Shown in pieces: positions 18,680 through 27,536 of a stretch of 64,000 nucleotides of DNA. The translations under genes and the position numbers were made by a program. Origin of the DNA: Fulvivirga ligni (GTDB lineage Bacteria > Bacteroidota > Bacteroidia > Cytophagales > Cyclobacteriaceae); assembly GCF_021389935.1 (NCBI RefSeq), contig NZ_CP089979.1, forward strand, positions 4,259,001 through 4,323,000, in the 5' to 3' direction. The notes beneath the pieces were generated by a model. That model did no database searches. It was not told the origin of the DNA and saw nothing but the letters and a program-made list of their open reading frames with translations. Within the stretch, counting starts at the first letter, position 1; every line of letters starts with the position of its first letter.

Positions 18680-19288
18680 TTATTTCATAGACTCAGCTAC
18701 AGAAATGGCTCTTTTCACCTGATGATGGATGGCCTTAGTTATACTATCCTTATCTCCCTGCATCTTTCCTTCCATATCTACAGAAACGCTGGTTCCGTAA
18801 GGGTTTCCTCCAGCCGCATAGATTACGTCATCAGTATATCCTGGTGCCACTACTAAAGCTCCCCAATGATACATGGTGGTGTATAGATTGAGTAATGTGG
18901 CCTCTTGACCTCCGTGGGCATTCATAGCACTAGTCATTGCCGTAACTATTTTATTTACCAGCTTTCCTTTTTGCCATAACGGCCCAGTAGAATCAAGGAA
19001 TTGCTTCATTTGCGCTGGTAAGCTACCGAAGCGTGTTGGAGCACTAAACACAATTACATCCGCCCAATCCAGATCTTCAAGCGATGCTTCAGGTACATCC
19101 TTGGTCGCTTTATAGTGCTTTTCCCATGCAGGGTTTTCGCTGATCACATCTTCTGGCACTAGTTCTTTTACTTTTAAGACCTTCACCTCTGCTCCTGCTT
19201 CCTTTGCAGCATCAGCAGCCATGTTGGCCATGTTGTAATTATTTCCTGTACTACTGTAATAGATTATAGCGATTTTCATATTGCTCAT
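18680..19288 (-). CDS. wrbA: NAD(P)H:quinone oxidoreductase, WrbA-type flavodoxin-like protein
   Basis: 202 residues, the normal WrbA length. The FMN phosphate loop is YSSTGNNYNMA near the N-terminus; FSAPTRFGSLPAQMKQFLD and SAMNAHGGQEATLL are the other FMN and active-site segments, and VAPGY follows. It reduces quinones by two electrons and protects against oxidative stress. The start could also be the fourth codon. It stands alone between a terminator and the GT4 gene, which is 64 bases upstream on the same strand. Confidence 0.9.
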   Translation of the reverse strand: MSNMKIAIIYYSSTGNNYNMANMAADAAKEAGAEVKVLKVKELVPEDVISENPAWEKHYKATKDVPEASLEDLDWADVIVFSAPTRFGSLPAQMKQFLDSTGPLWQKGKLVNKIVTAMTSAMNAHGGQEATLLNLYTTMYHWGALVVAPGYTDDVIYAAGGNPYGTSVSVDMEGKMQGDKDSITKAIHHQVKRAISVAESMK

Positions 19289-19352
19289 AATAATAAATTG
19301 GTTAGTTGATGTTTAAACAATAACCGACTCATGAGCATATTGTTCACATGAA

Positions 19353-20444
19353 TTAGGCGGTAATCTGATACCCTTTTTCTTCCTTTTTGGGGTTTCTAAG
19401 ATATTTCTTCTCAGATGTAACTTGCTCTGCTAAGGCCTCATAAATATTGACATAATTCTGAGCCATTTTATCTGAGCTGAATCTGCGCTCAAATTCTCTT
19501 CTTATCCTGTCTCTGTCTAGCTGCTTTAGCTTGGCCAGTGAAGCAATGGCTTCTTTCTTCGAACCGACGATAAATCCAGTTTTACCGTTTTCCAGTACTT
19601 CCGGAACTGAGCCATTTTCATAGGCGATTACTGGCGTACCGCAGGCCATAGCCTCAATCATGACTAAGCCGAATGGTTCAGGCCAGTCAATAGGAAACAG
19701 TAGGCATTCTGCCTTCCCAAGGAAATCATTCTTTTCAAATTCATTGATTTCACCTATGAAATCTACCAATGGATGATCTAACAAATGCTTAATTTCCTGG
19801 TCAAAATATGCCTGATCAGCTTTATCTACCTTAGCTGCTATTTTTATTTTCCGACCTGCTGAAATAGCAATATTTATAGCTCTATCTACCCTCTTTTCCG
19901 GAGAGATACGACCTAAAAATGCCACGTAACCTCCATCACCATCTCCCTTTCTTAAAAGGTTTTTTGGTAAACCATGGTAAACATTACCTACCCAATTAAC
20001 ATGTGGAACAGGTTTTCTTTGGAAATTAGAGATGGAAATAACCGGCTGTTTATTGAATCGTTCATATATCATGCTGGTTTCTCGCATGTTTAGCCTACCA
20101 TGCAGTGTGGTAACGTAAGGTATATTTAGAAACTGGCTAAAAGGGTAATGCAAATAATCGATATGAAAATGAATGAAATCAAATTCTTTAGCCCGATCCA
20201 TGACCTCCTGCAATTGAATAAAATGATAAGCCAAGTGATCGACACATTTAGGGTCTAATCTCAATGCTTTATCACAAATGGGAACCAGATCAGCCTTGGT
20301 TATGGAATCTCCTGAAGCAAACAGTGTTACTTCATGGCCTGCTTCTACCAAAGCATCACTAAGATAAGATACTACTCTTTCCGTGCCGCCGTAAAGCTTG
20401 GGCGGGACAGACTCATACAACGGTGATACTTGTGCTATTTTCAT
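19353..20444 (-). CDS. Glycosyltransferase family 4
   Basis: 363 residues, GT-B fold. The N-terminal acceptor domain begins MKIAQVSPLYESVPPKLYGG with YGGTERVVSYL. The donor domain shows FLGRISPEKRVD and EPFGLVMIEAMACGTPVIA, with the catalytic-type E-x7-E pair. It lies 150 bases downstream of the glycogen-debranching-type gene in the same direction. That pairing suggests a role in storage or stress glucans, but the actual sugar is not determined. Confidence 0.85.
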   Translation of the reverse strand: MKIAQVSPLYESVPPKLYGGTERVVSYLSDALVEAGHEVTLFASGDSITKADLVPICDKALRLDPKCVDHLAYHFIQLQEVMDRAKEFDFIHFHIDYLHYPFSQFLNIPYVTTLHGRLNMRETSMIYERFNKQPVISISNFQRKPVPHVNWVGNVYHGLPKNLLRKGDGDGGYVAFLGRISPEKRVDRAINIAISAGRKIKIAAKVDKADQAYFDQEIKHLLDHPLVDFIGEINEFEKNDFLGKAECLLFPIDWPEPFGLVMIEAMACGTPVIAYENGSVPEVLENGKTGFIVGSKKEAIASLAKLKQLDRDRIRREFERRFSSDKMAQNYVNIYEALAEQVTSEKKYLRNPKKEEKGYQITA

Positions 20445-20594
20445 TACAGTTAGTTGGTTTAATTAAAAAGGGAAAACACAGCATCAACTATAGACTAGGT
20501 TTTATGAGGTATGTATAATATAAGAATTAATGTTTTAATTTTTATTTTAAAAATCTCTGTTAATTCACATGGCAAGTGCAAATGAAAGACCACA

Positions 20595-22754
20595 TTATTT
20601 CACTATGACCACACTCCAGCTATCAGGCTTTTTATTCACTACAATTCCTACATCAGATTTGTGTCTGTTTATTTCCAAATCAATGCTACCATCTGCTGTA
20701 TAAATGTTATCTATTCTTATGTAATCCAGGTAATCTGGTAATGAGGGCTTATTGAATAAAACGGTTTTAGTACTGGCTTCAATATTTATTTTCAGGCAAG
20801 CCTTGAAGAACATGAATACCGCTCCTACTGACCATGCCTGGGGTGAGCACGCCACAGGGTAGCTGGTAGGTCCTTCCCCATCTCTACGGGCAAATCCACA
20901 GAATAATTCGGGCATTCTCTGCATATCTAAAAACAGCGATGCATCAAACATGGCTGTTACAAGCTTCAGTGCCTGAGGTTGCAAATCATATTGGCTGAAG
21001 CCTTCTGCTATCAAGGCTACATCATGAGGCCATACAGAACCGTTGTGATATGACATAGGGTTGTATCTTGGTGCATCCAAGCCTAGTGTTCTGATGCCCC
21101 AACCGGTAAACATTTCAACCGAAGTTAAAGTAGCGGCAAGCTTCTCTGCATTCTCTTGAGTAGCAATGCCCGTGAATAGGGTATGACCGGCATTTGAATT
21201 CTTAACCCTACAAGGTTTTTTATTAGCATCCAAGGCCAGCACAAAGCATCTCATCTCTTCATCCCAAAAGGTTTCATTAAATTTTACTTTGAGTTCCTCT
21301 GCCTCAGTGTCTAATTTATTGGCTACCTCAAATTTTAATGATTTCGCAATTTTGGAAGCGGATTTCTTAGCGGCATAGACATATGCCTGCACTTCACACA
21401 GGGCTATGGGAGCCTCAGCTAAGTCACCATTATCATAAGAAATTGAATCGAATGAATCTTTCCATCCTTGATTGGTCAGTCCGTTTTCAGCTTTATGCTG
21501 ATATTCTACAAAACCATCCCCATCCAAATCTCCATATTCATCAATCCAGTTTAAAGCTTTTTCTAACGAAGGCCAAAGCTTTTTACAGGTTTCCAGATCG
21601 CCTGTTCGTTCAAAGTATGCTCCTGCAAGCATGATAAAAAGCGGTGTAGCATCTATAGTACCATAGTATAAGCTAAAAGGCACTTCACCTGTATTAGCCA
21701 TCTCTCCTTTTCGGGTTTCATGCAGGATTTTTCCGGGTTCTGCATCTCTCTTGGGATCCAACTCAGTGGCCTGATGAGCGGCAAGGAACTCTAATGACTG
21801 CCTGGTGATATCAGGAGCTATCCAGAGGGTTTCATAAGCGGTAAGAATGCCATCTCTACCGAAGGCGGTATTATACCACGGCACACCAGCATAAGGATAA
21901 AGACCTGTACTAGTTCTTGCTAAAAGCGACAGTAGATCGGTTTTAGATCTGTTAAGCCAATGTGTGAATTGCTCATTAGATGTAAAAATATTGCCCATGA
22001 GCTCACGTTCTTTGCTCATGTCGTGTTCCAGTTCACTTAATGACTGTTCGTAAGAAATCTCTTCATGTTCCTCTGCATCATCAGATCTAAAGTAGAAGGC
22101 CATGGTTAGCTGGGTGATCTCACCACGAAGCAAGGAAACATTGAATATAATACCCTGACTTTCAATAAATTCTGCCTGTGGAGTGGTCTTTACCACCACT
22201 TCTCTTTCTACACCATCAAGGCCATTGTATGTTTTCACGAATTCATCATCCACTGCTCGAAATAGAGAACTATCTCCTCTATTGGACCTGGTACTTCCTC
22301 TAATTTCAAAAATATCCTTAAAATCAGCATCCATTCGAACTATGAGCCTGGTCTCAAGATTAGTCTTACCAAAATTATAAAGCATGAGCTTGGTATAACA
22401 GGCACCGTTTTTAACAAAAGTGTTTCTTTTGATATGCAACTGACCCTGCGCAAAAAAGCTCTCGTCACTACCCAGATTGGGATTGGTCATGTCTACGGAA
22501 AGCATATCATTGTTTTCCCTAATATTAGAACTTAGAATGGTGGGTCTGGCTCCCTCTATACCCAGCACCAGCCGGCTAATGTACCTGGTGCCTCCATAAT
22601 ATATTCCTTGAATACCATCATGATCAAAATTTATATCACCATGCGAATCAAAAATCGCAAATGTATCCGACTCATTTAATACCCGTAAATCCTTGTTTTG
22701 ATAGCTCTCTTTTGAGGCTATACTAAATTCATCCATTATCAACTTAGCTTCCAT
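20595..22754 (-). CDS. Amylo-alpha-1,6-glucosidase/glycogen debranching family protein
   Basis: 719 residues. The N-terminal beta-sandwich (about 20-230) is the glycogen-debranching N-terminal domain, starting DTFAIFDSHGDIN. A six-hairpin (alpha/alpha)6 glycosidase domain follows, with GVPWYNTAFGRDGILTAYE, QGWKDSFDSI, SYHNGSVWPHDVALIA and YPVACSPQAWS. It should hydrolyse alpha-1,6 branches or related alpha-glucans in the cytoplasm; no signal peptide is present. It shares a 124-base divergent promoter region with the aldo/keto reductase. Confidence 0.85.
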   Translation of the reverse strand: MEAKLIMDEFSIASKESYQNKDLRVLNESDTFAIFDSHGDINFDHDGIQGIYYGGTRYISRLVLGIEGARPTILSSNIRENNDMLSVDMTNPNLGSDESFFAQGQLHIKRNTFVKNGACYTKLMLYNFGKTNLETRLIVRMDADFKDIFEIRGSTRSNRGDSSLFRAVDDEFVKTYNGLDGVEREVVVKTTPQAEFIESQGIIFNVSLLRGEITQLTMAFYFRSDDAEEHEEISYEQSLSELEHDMSKERELMGNIFTSNEQFTHWLNRSKTDLLSLLARTSTGLYPYAGVPWYNTAFGRDGILTAYETLWIAPDITRQSLEFLAAHQATELDPKRDAEPGKILHETRKGEMANTGEVPFSLYYGTIDATPLFIMLAGAYFERTGDLETCKKLWPSLEKALNWIDEYGDLDGDGFVEYQHKAENGLTNQGWKDSFDSISYDNGDLAEAPIALCEVQAYVYAAKKSASKIAKSLKFEVANKLDTEAEELKVKFNETFWDEEMRCFVLALDANKKPCRVKNSNAGHTLFTGIATQENAEKLAATLTSVEMFTGWGIRTLGLDAPRYNPMSYHNGSVWPHDVALIAEGFSQYDLQPQALKLVTAMFDASLFLDMQRMPELFCGFARRDGEGPTSYPVACSPQAWSVGAVFMFFKACLKINIEASTKTVLFNKPSLPDYLDYIRIDNIYTADGSIDLEINRHKSDVGIVVNKKPDSWSVVIVK

Positions 22755-22825
22755 AATCCATGTGATTCGGTTATACTTTTAATTAAAACAGTGACAGCAA
22801 ACGAAGGTTTCGGCTTATAACAATT

Positions 22826-22845
22826 TACAACTTTTATCAGTTGTA
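22826..22845. promoter_or_regulatory. Short inverted repeat in a divergent promoter region
   Basis: TACAACT (22826-22832) and AGTTGTA (22839-22845) are perfect inverted repeats around six bases. It lies 33 bases upstream of the aldo/keto reductase and 72 upstream of the debranching-type gene, so one regulator could control both. The match is short. Confidence 0.3.
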
Positions 22846-22878
22846 TAGGTAAACGATTGAGAATTAAACCAATTAAAT

Positions 22879-23829
22879 ATGAAAACTTTAGCATATAAAA
22901 ACGGAGATCAAATGCCCGCCTTAGGTTTGGGAACATGGAAATCTAAACCGGGCGAAGTAGAGAAGGCTGTATATGAAGCGATAAAAATTGGCTTTAGACA
23001 TATTGACTGTGCACCTATTTATGGCAACGAGTCAGAGGTAGGCGAAGGAATAAAAAAAGCGATAAATGAAGGCATAGTTTCAAGAGAGGATCTTTGGATA
23101 ACATCTAAGCTATGGAATGATAGCCACAGAAGAGAAGATGTTATACCTGCATTGCAGAATACACTATCAGATTTACAGGTAGATTATCTGGATCTTTACT
23201 TGATCCACTGGCCTGTGGCCTTGAAAAAAGGAGTTGGGTTTCCTGAGTCATCTGAAGACTTTCTAAGTTTAGATGAAGTGCCGATAACTGAAACCTGGGA
23301 AGGAATGCAAGATGCTTACCGTCAAGGACTTGTTAAGCACATTGGCGTTTCTAACTTCAATATTAATAAGCTCAATGAGATTATCAATGAATGCAAAGTA
23401 GCCCCTGCAATTAATCAAGTAGAGATGCATCCATTTTTACCTCAAAATGAGTTATTAAATTTCTGCAATAGTCATGACATTCATATGACTGCATATTCTC
23501 CTTTAGGTTCTGGCGACAGACCCGAGAAAATGAAAAAGGACAATGAACCAACACTGCTGGAGCATGAAGTTATAGAGTCTATAGCAAACACCCACGGTTG
23601 TTCTACCGCTCAGGTTTTGATAGCATGGGCTCTTGAAAGAGGAACAGCAGTTATTCCAAAATCTGTAAATAAGGAAAGAATACAACAAAATTTTAACGCT
23701 TCAGAAATTAAACTAAAGCAAGATGAAATAGACACTATCAATGCTCTTGATTATGAGTATAGATTTGTAGATGGAGAGGCTTGGGATCTGGCGGGAAATA
23801 GCTATGAAGCTAGTAAATTCTGGGATTAA
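22879..23829 (+). CDS. Aldo/keto reductase
   Basis: 316 residues, an (alpha/beta)8 AKR. Visible motifs are GLGTWKSKPGEVEKAV, the catalytic D and Y in HIDCAPIYGNE, K in WITSKLW, H in YLIHWP, and the NADPH-binding IPKSVNKERIQQN near the C-terminus. It reduces aldehydes or sugars with NAD(P)H in the cytosol. The layout is closest to the aldose reductase/AKR1-AKR3 type. It is divergent from the debranching-type gene. Confidence 0.9.
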   Translation: MKTLAYKNGDQMPALGLGTWKSKPGEVEKAVYEAIKIGFRHIDCAPIYGNESEVGEGIKKAINEGIVSREDLWITSKLWNDSHRREDVIPALQNTLSDLQVDYLDLYLIHWPVALKKGVGFPESSEDFLSLDEVPITETWEGMQDAYRQGLVKHIGVSNFNINKLNEIINECKVAPAINQVEMHPFLPQNELLNFCNSHDIHMTAYSPLGSGDRPEKMKKDNEPTLLEHEVIESIANTHGCSTAQVLIAWALERGTAVIPKSVNKERIQQNFNASEIKLKQDEIDTINALDYEYRFVDGEAWDLAGNSYEASKFWD

Positions 23830-23841
23830 CGATTAACTCAT

Positions 23842-23926
23842 AGCTTGCTAATATTTGGGGAAAGATATTGCTATATTTACATTATATATTAGCGATCTAA
23901 TTACAGATACCATATATTAGCAAGCT
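23842..23926. promoter_or_regulatory. 13-bp inverted repeat flanking the phytochrome promoter region
   Basis: AGCTTGCTAATAT (23842-23854) and ATATTAGCAAGCT (23914-23926) are perfect reverse complements 59 bases apart; the second ends one base before the bphP start codon. A further direct copy of ATATATTAGC lies at 23884-23893, matching 23912-23921. The three ATATTAGC cores could be operator sites, or the long arms could fold and hide the start region. Confidence 0.4.
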
Positions 23927-23927
23927 T

Positions 23928-26174
23928 ATGATAAACAAGGAACATCTGACTTTAGAAAACTGCGAAAAAGAGCCTATTCACATTATTGGTCAGATTCAAA
24001 ACATTGGTTTTTTCCTGTTAGTATCCCCATTTGATCACAATATCTTGCAAGCCAGCAAGAACATAAATACCTCCTTTGATCTTACCTGCGAGGAGTCTAT
24101 CGGTAAGAATATTAGCACACTTAATATACCCGGACTTAGGGAGATCCTCAGCACTCAGAGTCTTGCTGTAGATAACACACAGCCGCACCCTCATCTGGTT
24201 ACTCTTCCTAATGGCAAGAAGTACAATTTGCTCATTCATAACTGGAAGGAATATTATCTACTTGAATTTGAGCCTCAGACATTAAAGACTGATGAATATA
24301 ACCTTCAGTATTTCCTTGGGGGGGCAATGGGTAAAATTCATAACAGTACTGATTATCGTAACCTTCTCAATGAAACAGCGGAGGAAATAAAAAAAATCAC
24401 AGGCTATGACAGGGTCATGATATATAAATTTCATGAAGACTGGCATGGTGAAGTGGTGGCTGAATGCAAGATAGACGAATTAGATCCATACTATGGACTA
24501 CACTATCCGGCTTCAGACATCCCGAAAAGGGCAAGAGATCTGTTTACGATTAACCCGGTGAGGTTTATACATGATGTACAATCCGAACCCGTGGAGATAT
24601 TCCCTATTTTGGCCCAAGGTGAAAAAGAACCCACAGACTTAACTCATTCTACCTTAAGAAGCTCTTCCCAAATGCATATTCAATATTTAAAGAATATGGG
24701 TGTAGGAGCTTCCATGACTATAAGTCTTCTTGTAAATGATAGGCTGTGGGGAATGATTGCATGTCATCACAAAGAGGCCAAATTCATAGACTTTAAACTG
24801 AGACAGGCTTGTCAGTTTATGGGCCAGCTGTTCTCTTCTTCTTTACAACTCCATCTGATGGATAAAGAGAAGGATGACTTAGCCAAAAGTCGCGAAGTGG
24901 GTGCTAAACTTGCTTCATATACACTTAAGGAATATAGCATTACTGAAGGATTAGCCGGATATGATGAAACCTTAAAGGACTTAATAGAATGTTCAGGAGC
25001 AGCAGTAGTCACTGAAAATCAGATCATATCACTTGGCGAGACTCCTACTGAAGCTGACATAACGCATATTATCAGATGGCTTAATCTAAACCAGACTGAT
25101 GACATATTTATAACAGACGAATTTAGTAAGCATTTTCCGTCTGCTATTAATTTTAAAGATAAAGCCGCAGGCATTATTGCTGCCAGACTTTCTTCAGGCT
25201 TTGGAGAATACTTAATCTGGTTTAAAAAGGAGGTTTTACAAACCATTTACTGGGGCGGCAATCCTGAAAAAGCCGTAACAGTGAGCGAAGACGGTATGGC
25301 TTCTATTTCTCCAAGAGTTTCCTTCGATAAGTGGGCTCAAATTATGGAGAATAAATCAGAGCCCTGGACTAATTCTAACATTAGTGCTGTAGTTAAGCTT
25401 CGCGAAGACGTTTTGCAGGTCATTCTGAAAAAAGCTAACGAAATAAGGAAGCTGCATGATCAACTGGAAGAGGCCTACAAAGAGCTTGATGCCTTTAGCT
25501 ATACCGTTTCGCATGATTTAAGAACTCCCTTGACGGCCATCAAAGTATATTCCGAAATACTACTGGAAGAAAACGATGCGCTTTTTACTGACAGCATAAA
25601 AGACATGCTGAACAAGGTGGTGAAGAACGCCGATAAGATGACAGATCTTATTAAGGACGTATTGAATTATTCAAAAATTGGAAAGGTAGATGCCTCCTTC
25701 AAGGATATTGAAGTAAAGGAAATACTACCTCATATTATAGACAATCTTGAAACCTCTTACAAATCTCAAAAGATCGAGTTTGTATTGGGCGATCTGCCTG
25801 TAATCTATGGTGATGAAACCATGATTAGCCAGGTATTTAGTAATCTTTTATCAAATGCTGTGAAGTACTCTCAGAAGAGAAGTAAGTCAATTGTGAAGGT
25901 ATCCGGAACGGTGAAGGGTGATGAAGTGATTTATACAGTATCAGATAATGGTATTGGTATTGACATGCAGCATATTGGAAAGATATTCCAAATATTTTCC
26001 AGACTTACTGATGAAAAAGGTTACGAAGGCAATGGCGTAGGGATGACCATTGTAAAACGCATTATGGATAAGCATAATGGCAAAATATGGATTGAAAGTT
26101 CGTTAAATAAGGGAGCTTCTTTCTTTATATCATTCCCAAAAAAAATTGATAATATAGTAGACTTGACTGCATGA
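23928..26174 (+). CDS. bphP: Bacteriophytochrome histidine kinase
   Basis: 748 residues with PAS-GAF-PHY-HisKA-HATPase order. C12 in LENCEKEPIHIIG is the biliverdin attachment Cys of bacterial phytochromes. The GAF domain has HYPASDIPKRARDLF and MGVGASMTISLLV; the PHY tongue has SPRVSF. The H-box is YTVSHDLRTPL, the N-box SNLLSNAVKYS, with G-boxes DNGIGID and GNGVGMTIV. It is a red/far-red light sensor kinase. Its stop overlaps the next response regulator by four bases (ATGA), and a heme oxygenase follows. Confidence 0.95.
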   Translation: MINKEHLTLENCEKEPIHIIGQIQNIGFFLLVSPFDHNILQASKNINTSFDLTCEESIGKNISTLNIPGLREILSTQSLAVDNTQPHPHLVTLPNGKKYNLLIHNWKEYYLLEFEPQTLKTDEYNLQYFLGGAMGKIHNSTDYRNLLNETAEEIKKITGYDRVMIYKFHEDWHGEVVAECKIDELDPYYGLHYPASDIPKRARDLFTINPVRFIHDVQSEPVEIFPILAQGEKEPTDLTHSTLRSSSQMHIQYLKNMGVGASMTISLLVNDRLWGMIACHHKEAKFIDFKLRQACQFMGQLFSSSLQLHLMDKEKDDLAKSREVGAKLASYTLKEYSITEGLAGYDETLKDLIECSGAAVVTENQIISLGETPTEADITHIIRWLNLNQTDDIFITDEFSKHFPSAINFKDKAAGIIAARLSSGFGEYLIWFKKEVLQTIYWGGNPEKAVTVSEDGMASISPRVSFDKWAQIMENKSEPWTNSNISAVVKLREDVLQVILKKANEIRKLHDQLEEAYKELDAFSYTVSHDLRTPLTAIKVYSEILLEENDALFTDSIKDMLNKVVKNADKMTDLIKDVLNYSKIGKVDASFKDIEVKEILPHIIDNLETSYKSQKIEFVLGDLPVIYGDETMISQVFSNLLSNAVKYSQKRSKSIVKVSGTVKGDEVIYTVSDNGIGIDMQHIGKIFQIFSRLTDEKGYEGNGVGMTIVKRIMDKHNGKIWIESSLNKGASFFISFPKKIDNIVDLTA

Positions 26175-26548
26175 CAGAAATAAAAAGTAGTACCAAACCA
26201 CTCACTGTAGCTATCTGTGATGATGATACGGACACATGTGAACTGGTTAAACTCATTGGGGGACAGATAGGTGTTAATGTATTAACCTGCTTTAAACTAG
26301 AAGATTTTAATACCGCTGAAGCTGACAATGAGATAGATGTGGTTTTCATGGACGTGAACTGGGGTAAAATCAATGGTATACAGATGGCTCGTGAGTTAAA
26401 AGATAACTACAAAGTCTATATTCTATCCGGCGCTCATAACATTGAAGAAATAACCCGTGAAGAAGAGCTTAATGGATACCTTGAAAAACCTTTTTCACTT
26501 AAGACAATAAGAACGCTATTAACGAATTTGGCAGAGGAAAATGATTAG
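26171..26548 (+). CDS. Single-domain response regulator of the phytochrome operon
   Basis: 125 residues, one receiver domain. The acidic pocket is ICDDDTD, the phospho-acceptor Asp is in VFMDVNWG, the conserved Ser is in ILSGAH, and the Lys is in LEKPFS. There is no output domain, so it relays phosphate or acts by protein contact, as phytochrome-associated regulators often do. It overlaps bphP by four bases and the heme oxygenase by eight, so all three are translationally coupled. Confidence 0.9.
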   Translation: MTEIKSSTKPLTVAICDDDTDTCELVKLIGGQIGVNVLTCFKLEDFNTAEADNEIDVVFMDVNWGKINGIQMARELKDNYKVYILSGAHNIEEITREEELNGYLEKPFSLKTIRTLLTNLAEEND

Positions 26549-27125
26549 CAAGCGACTTAAAGAAGAAACCACACCACATCATAATAAAGCAGAAGAAGGT
26601 AATTTCAACACAGAAATAAGACAAGGCACACTAAGTGTAGAGCAATACGCATTATTTCTACAAAGAAATTACTGGCTAAATAGACTCGTAGAAGAGCATT
26701 ACGGCACCCTTTCTGATGAGCAGAAAGCTGAGCTGAAGGAGTTTGATATTCAGGCTAGAATAAAATCTCACCTTATATTAGAAGACTTAAAAAAGCTGGA
26801 CACTACCCTTTCGGGAAACAACATGCCATATCCTGATTTGGCCTTTGAAGAACTGGTGGGTGCCATATATGTTACTGAGGGCTCTAGCCTTGGTGGACAT
26901 ATGATTCACAAGGCATTGCAAAAGAATTCTGAACTGGCTGATAAAGATGCCTTTAGCTTCCTGGGTTTTTACGGAGATAAGACAGGATTATACTGGAAGA
27001 AATTCATTGAAGCATTAGAAGGCTACTATGCTGCTCACACAGAAGATGAGGATAAAATCATAGAAGGAGCTAAAAAAGCTTTTGATTATTTCATTGATGT
27101 CACAAAAGCTACTAAGCTAAATTAG
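26541..27125 (+). CDS. bphO: Biliverdin-producing heme oxygenase
   Basis: 194 residues, all-helical heme oxygenase. The proximal region is LKEETTPHHNKAEEG, with H13 or H14 as heme ligand; the distal helix is YVTEGSSLGGHMI. It opens heme to biliverdin, which is the chromophore the phytochrome needs. It overlaps the preceding response regulator and completes a light-sensing operon. Its 3' end overlaps the opposing response regulator gene by 14 bases. Confidence 0.9.
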   Translation: MISKRLKEETTPHHNKAEEGNFNTEIRQGTLSVEQYALFLQRNYWLNRLVEEHYGTLSDEQKAELKEFDIQARIKSHLILEDLKKLDTTLSGNNMPYPDLAFEELVGAIYVTEGSSLGGHMIHKALQKNSELADKDAFSFLGFYGDKTGLYWKKFIEALEGYYAAHTEDEDKIIEGAKKAFDYFIDVTKATKLN

Positions 27126-27468
27126 AAGCCACATAAGATTTAAGATCACTTACAGTAAAGGGCTTTTTGATATATCCATTAGCCCCTACCCTTTCATATA
27201 CTTTTTGTATCTCATCATTCGCTGAGAAAAGAATTACAGGAATATCTTTCGTTTCTTCGTTCTTTTTCAACAGTGCTGTTGCCTGCTCCCCTCCAATATC
27301 AGGAATCCAAAGATCCATAAGTATCAAATCAGGCTGCTTCTCCTCTATTAGATCAAGTATATTAATCACATGCAAAGAGGTTTGCACCTCATAATTCTTA
27401 GACAAAATAAATGTGCACAACTCTAAAATATCTTTATCGTCATCACAGATCAGCACAGTCTTCTTCAT
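27112..27468 (-). CDS. Single-domain response regulator downstream of the CheB-CheR kinase
   Basis: 118 residues, one receiver domain: LICDDDKD acidic pocket, phospho-acceptor Asp in LILMDLWIPD, Ser in LFSAND and Lys in YIKKPF. It lies 68 bases after the CheB-CheR-PAS-kinase fusion on the same strand and is probably its partner. It is clearly paralogous to the regulator at 33516-33875: both share MDLWIPD, GGE-x-AT-x-LLK and SAN-x-EI. Confidence 0.9.
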   Translation of the reverse strand: MKKTVLICDDDKDILELCTFILSKNYEVQTSLHVINILDLIEEKQPDLILMDLWIPDIGGEQATALLKKNEETKDIPVILFSANDEIQKVYERVGANGYIKKPFTVSDLKSYVASNLA

Positions 27469-27536
27469 TCAAATATGGTCAGTAAGGGTAAGACAAAAAA
27501 TACCTGTTGTAGTAACCCATACTTATGCCTAAGTGT

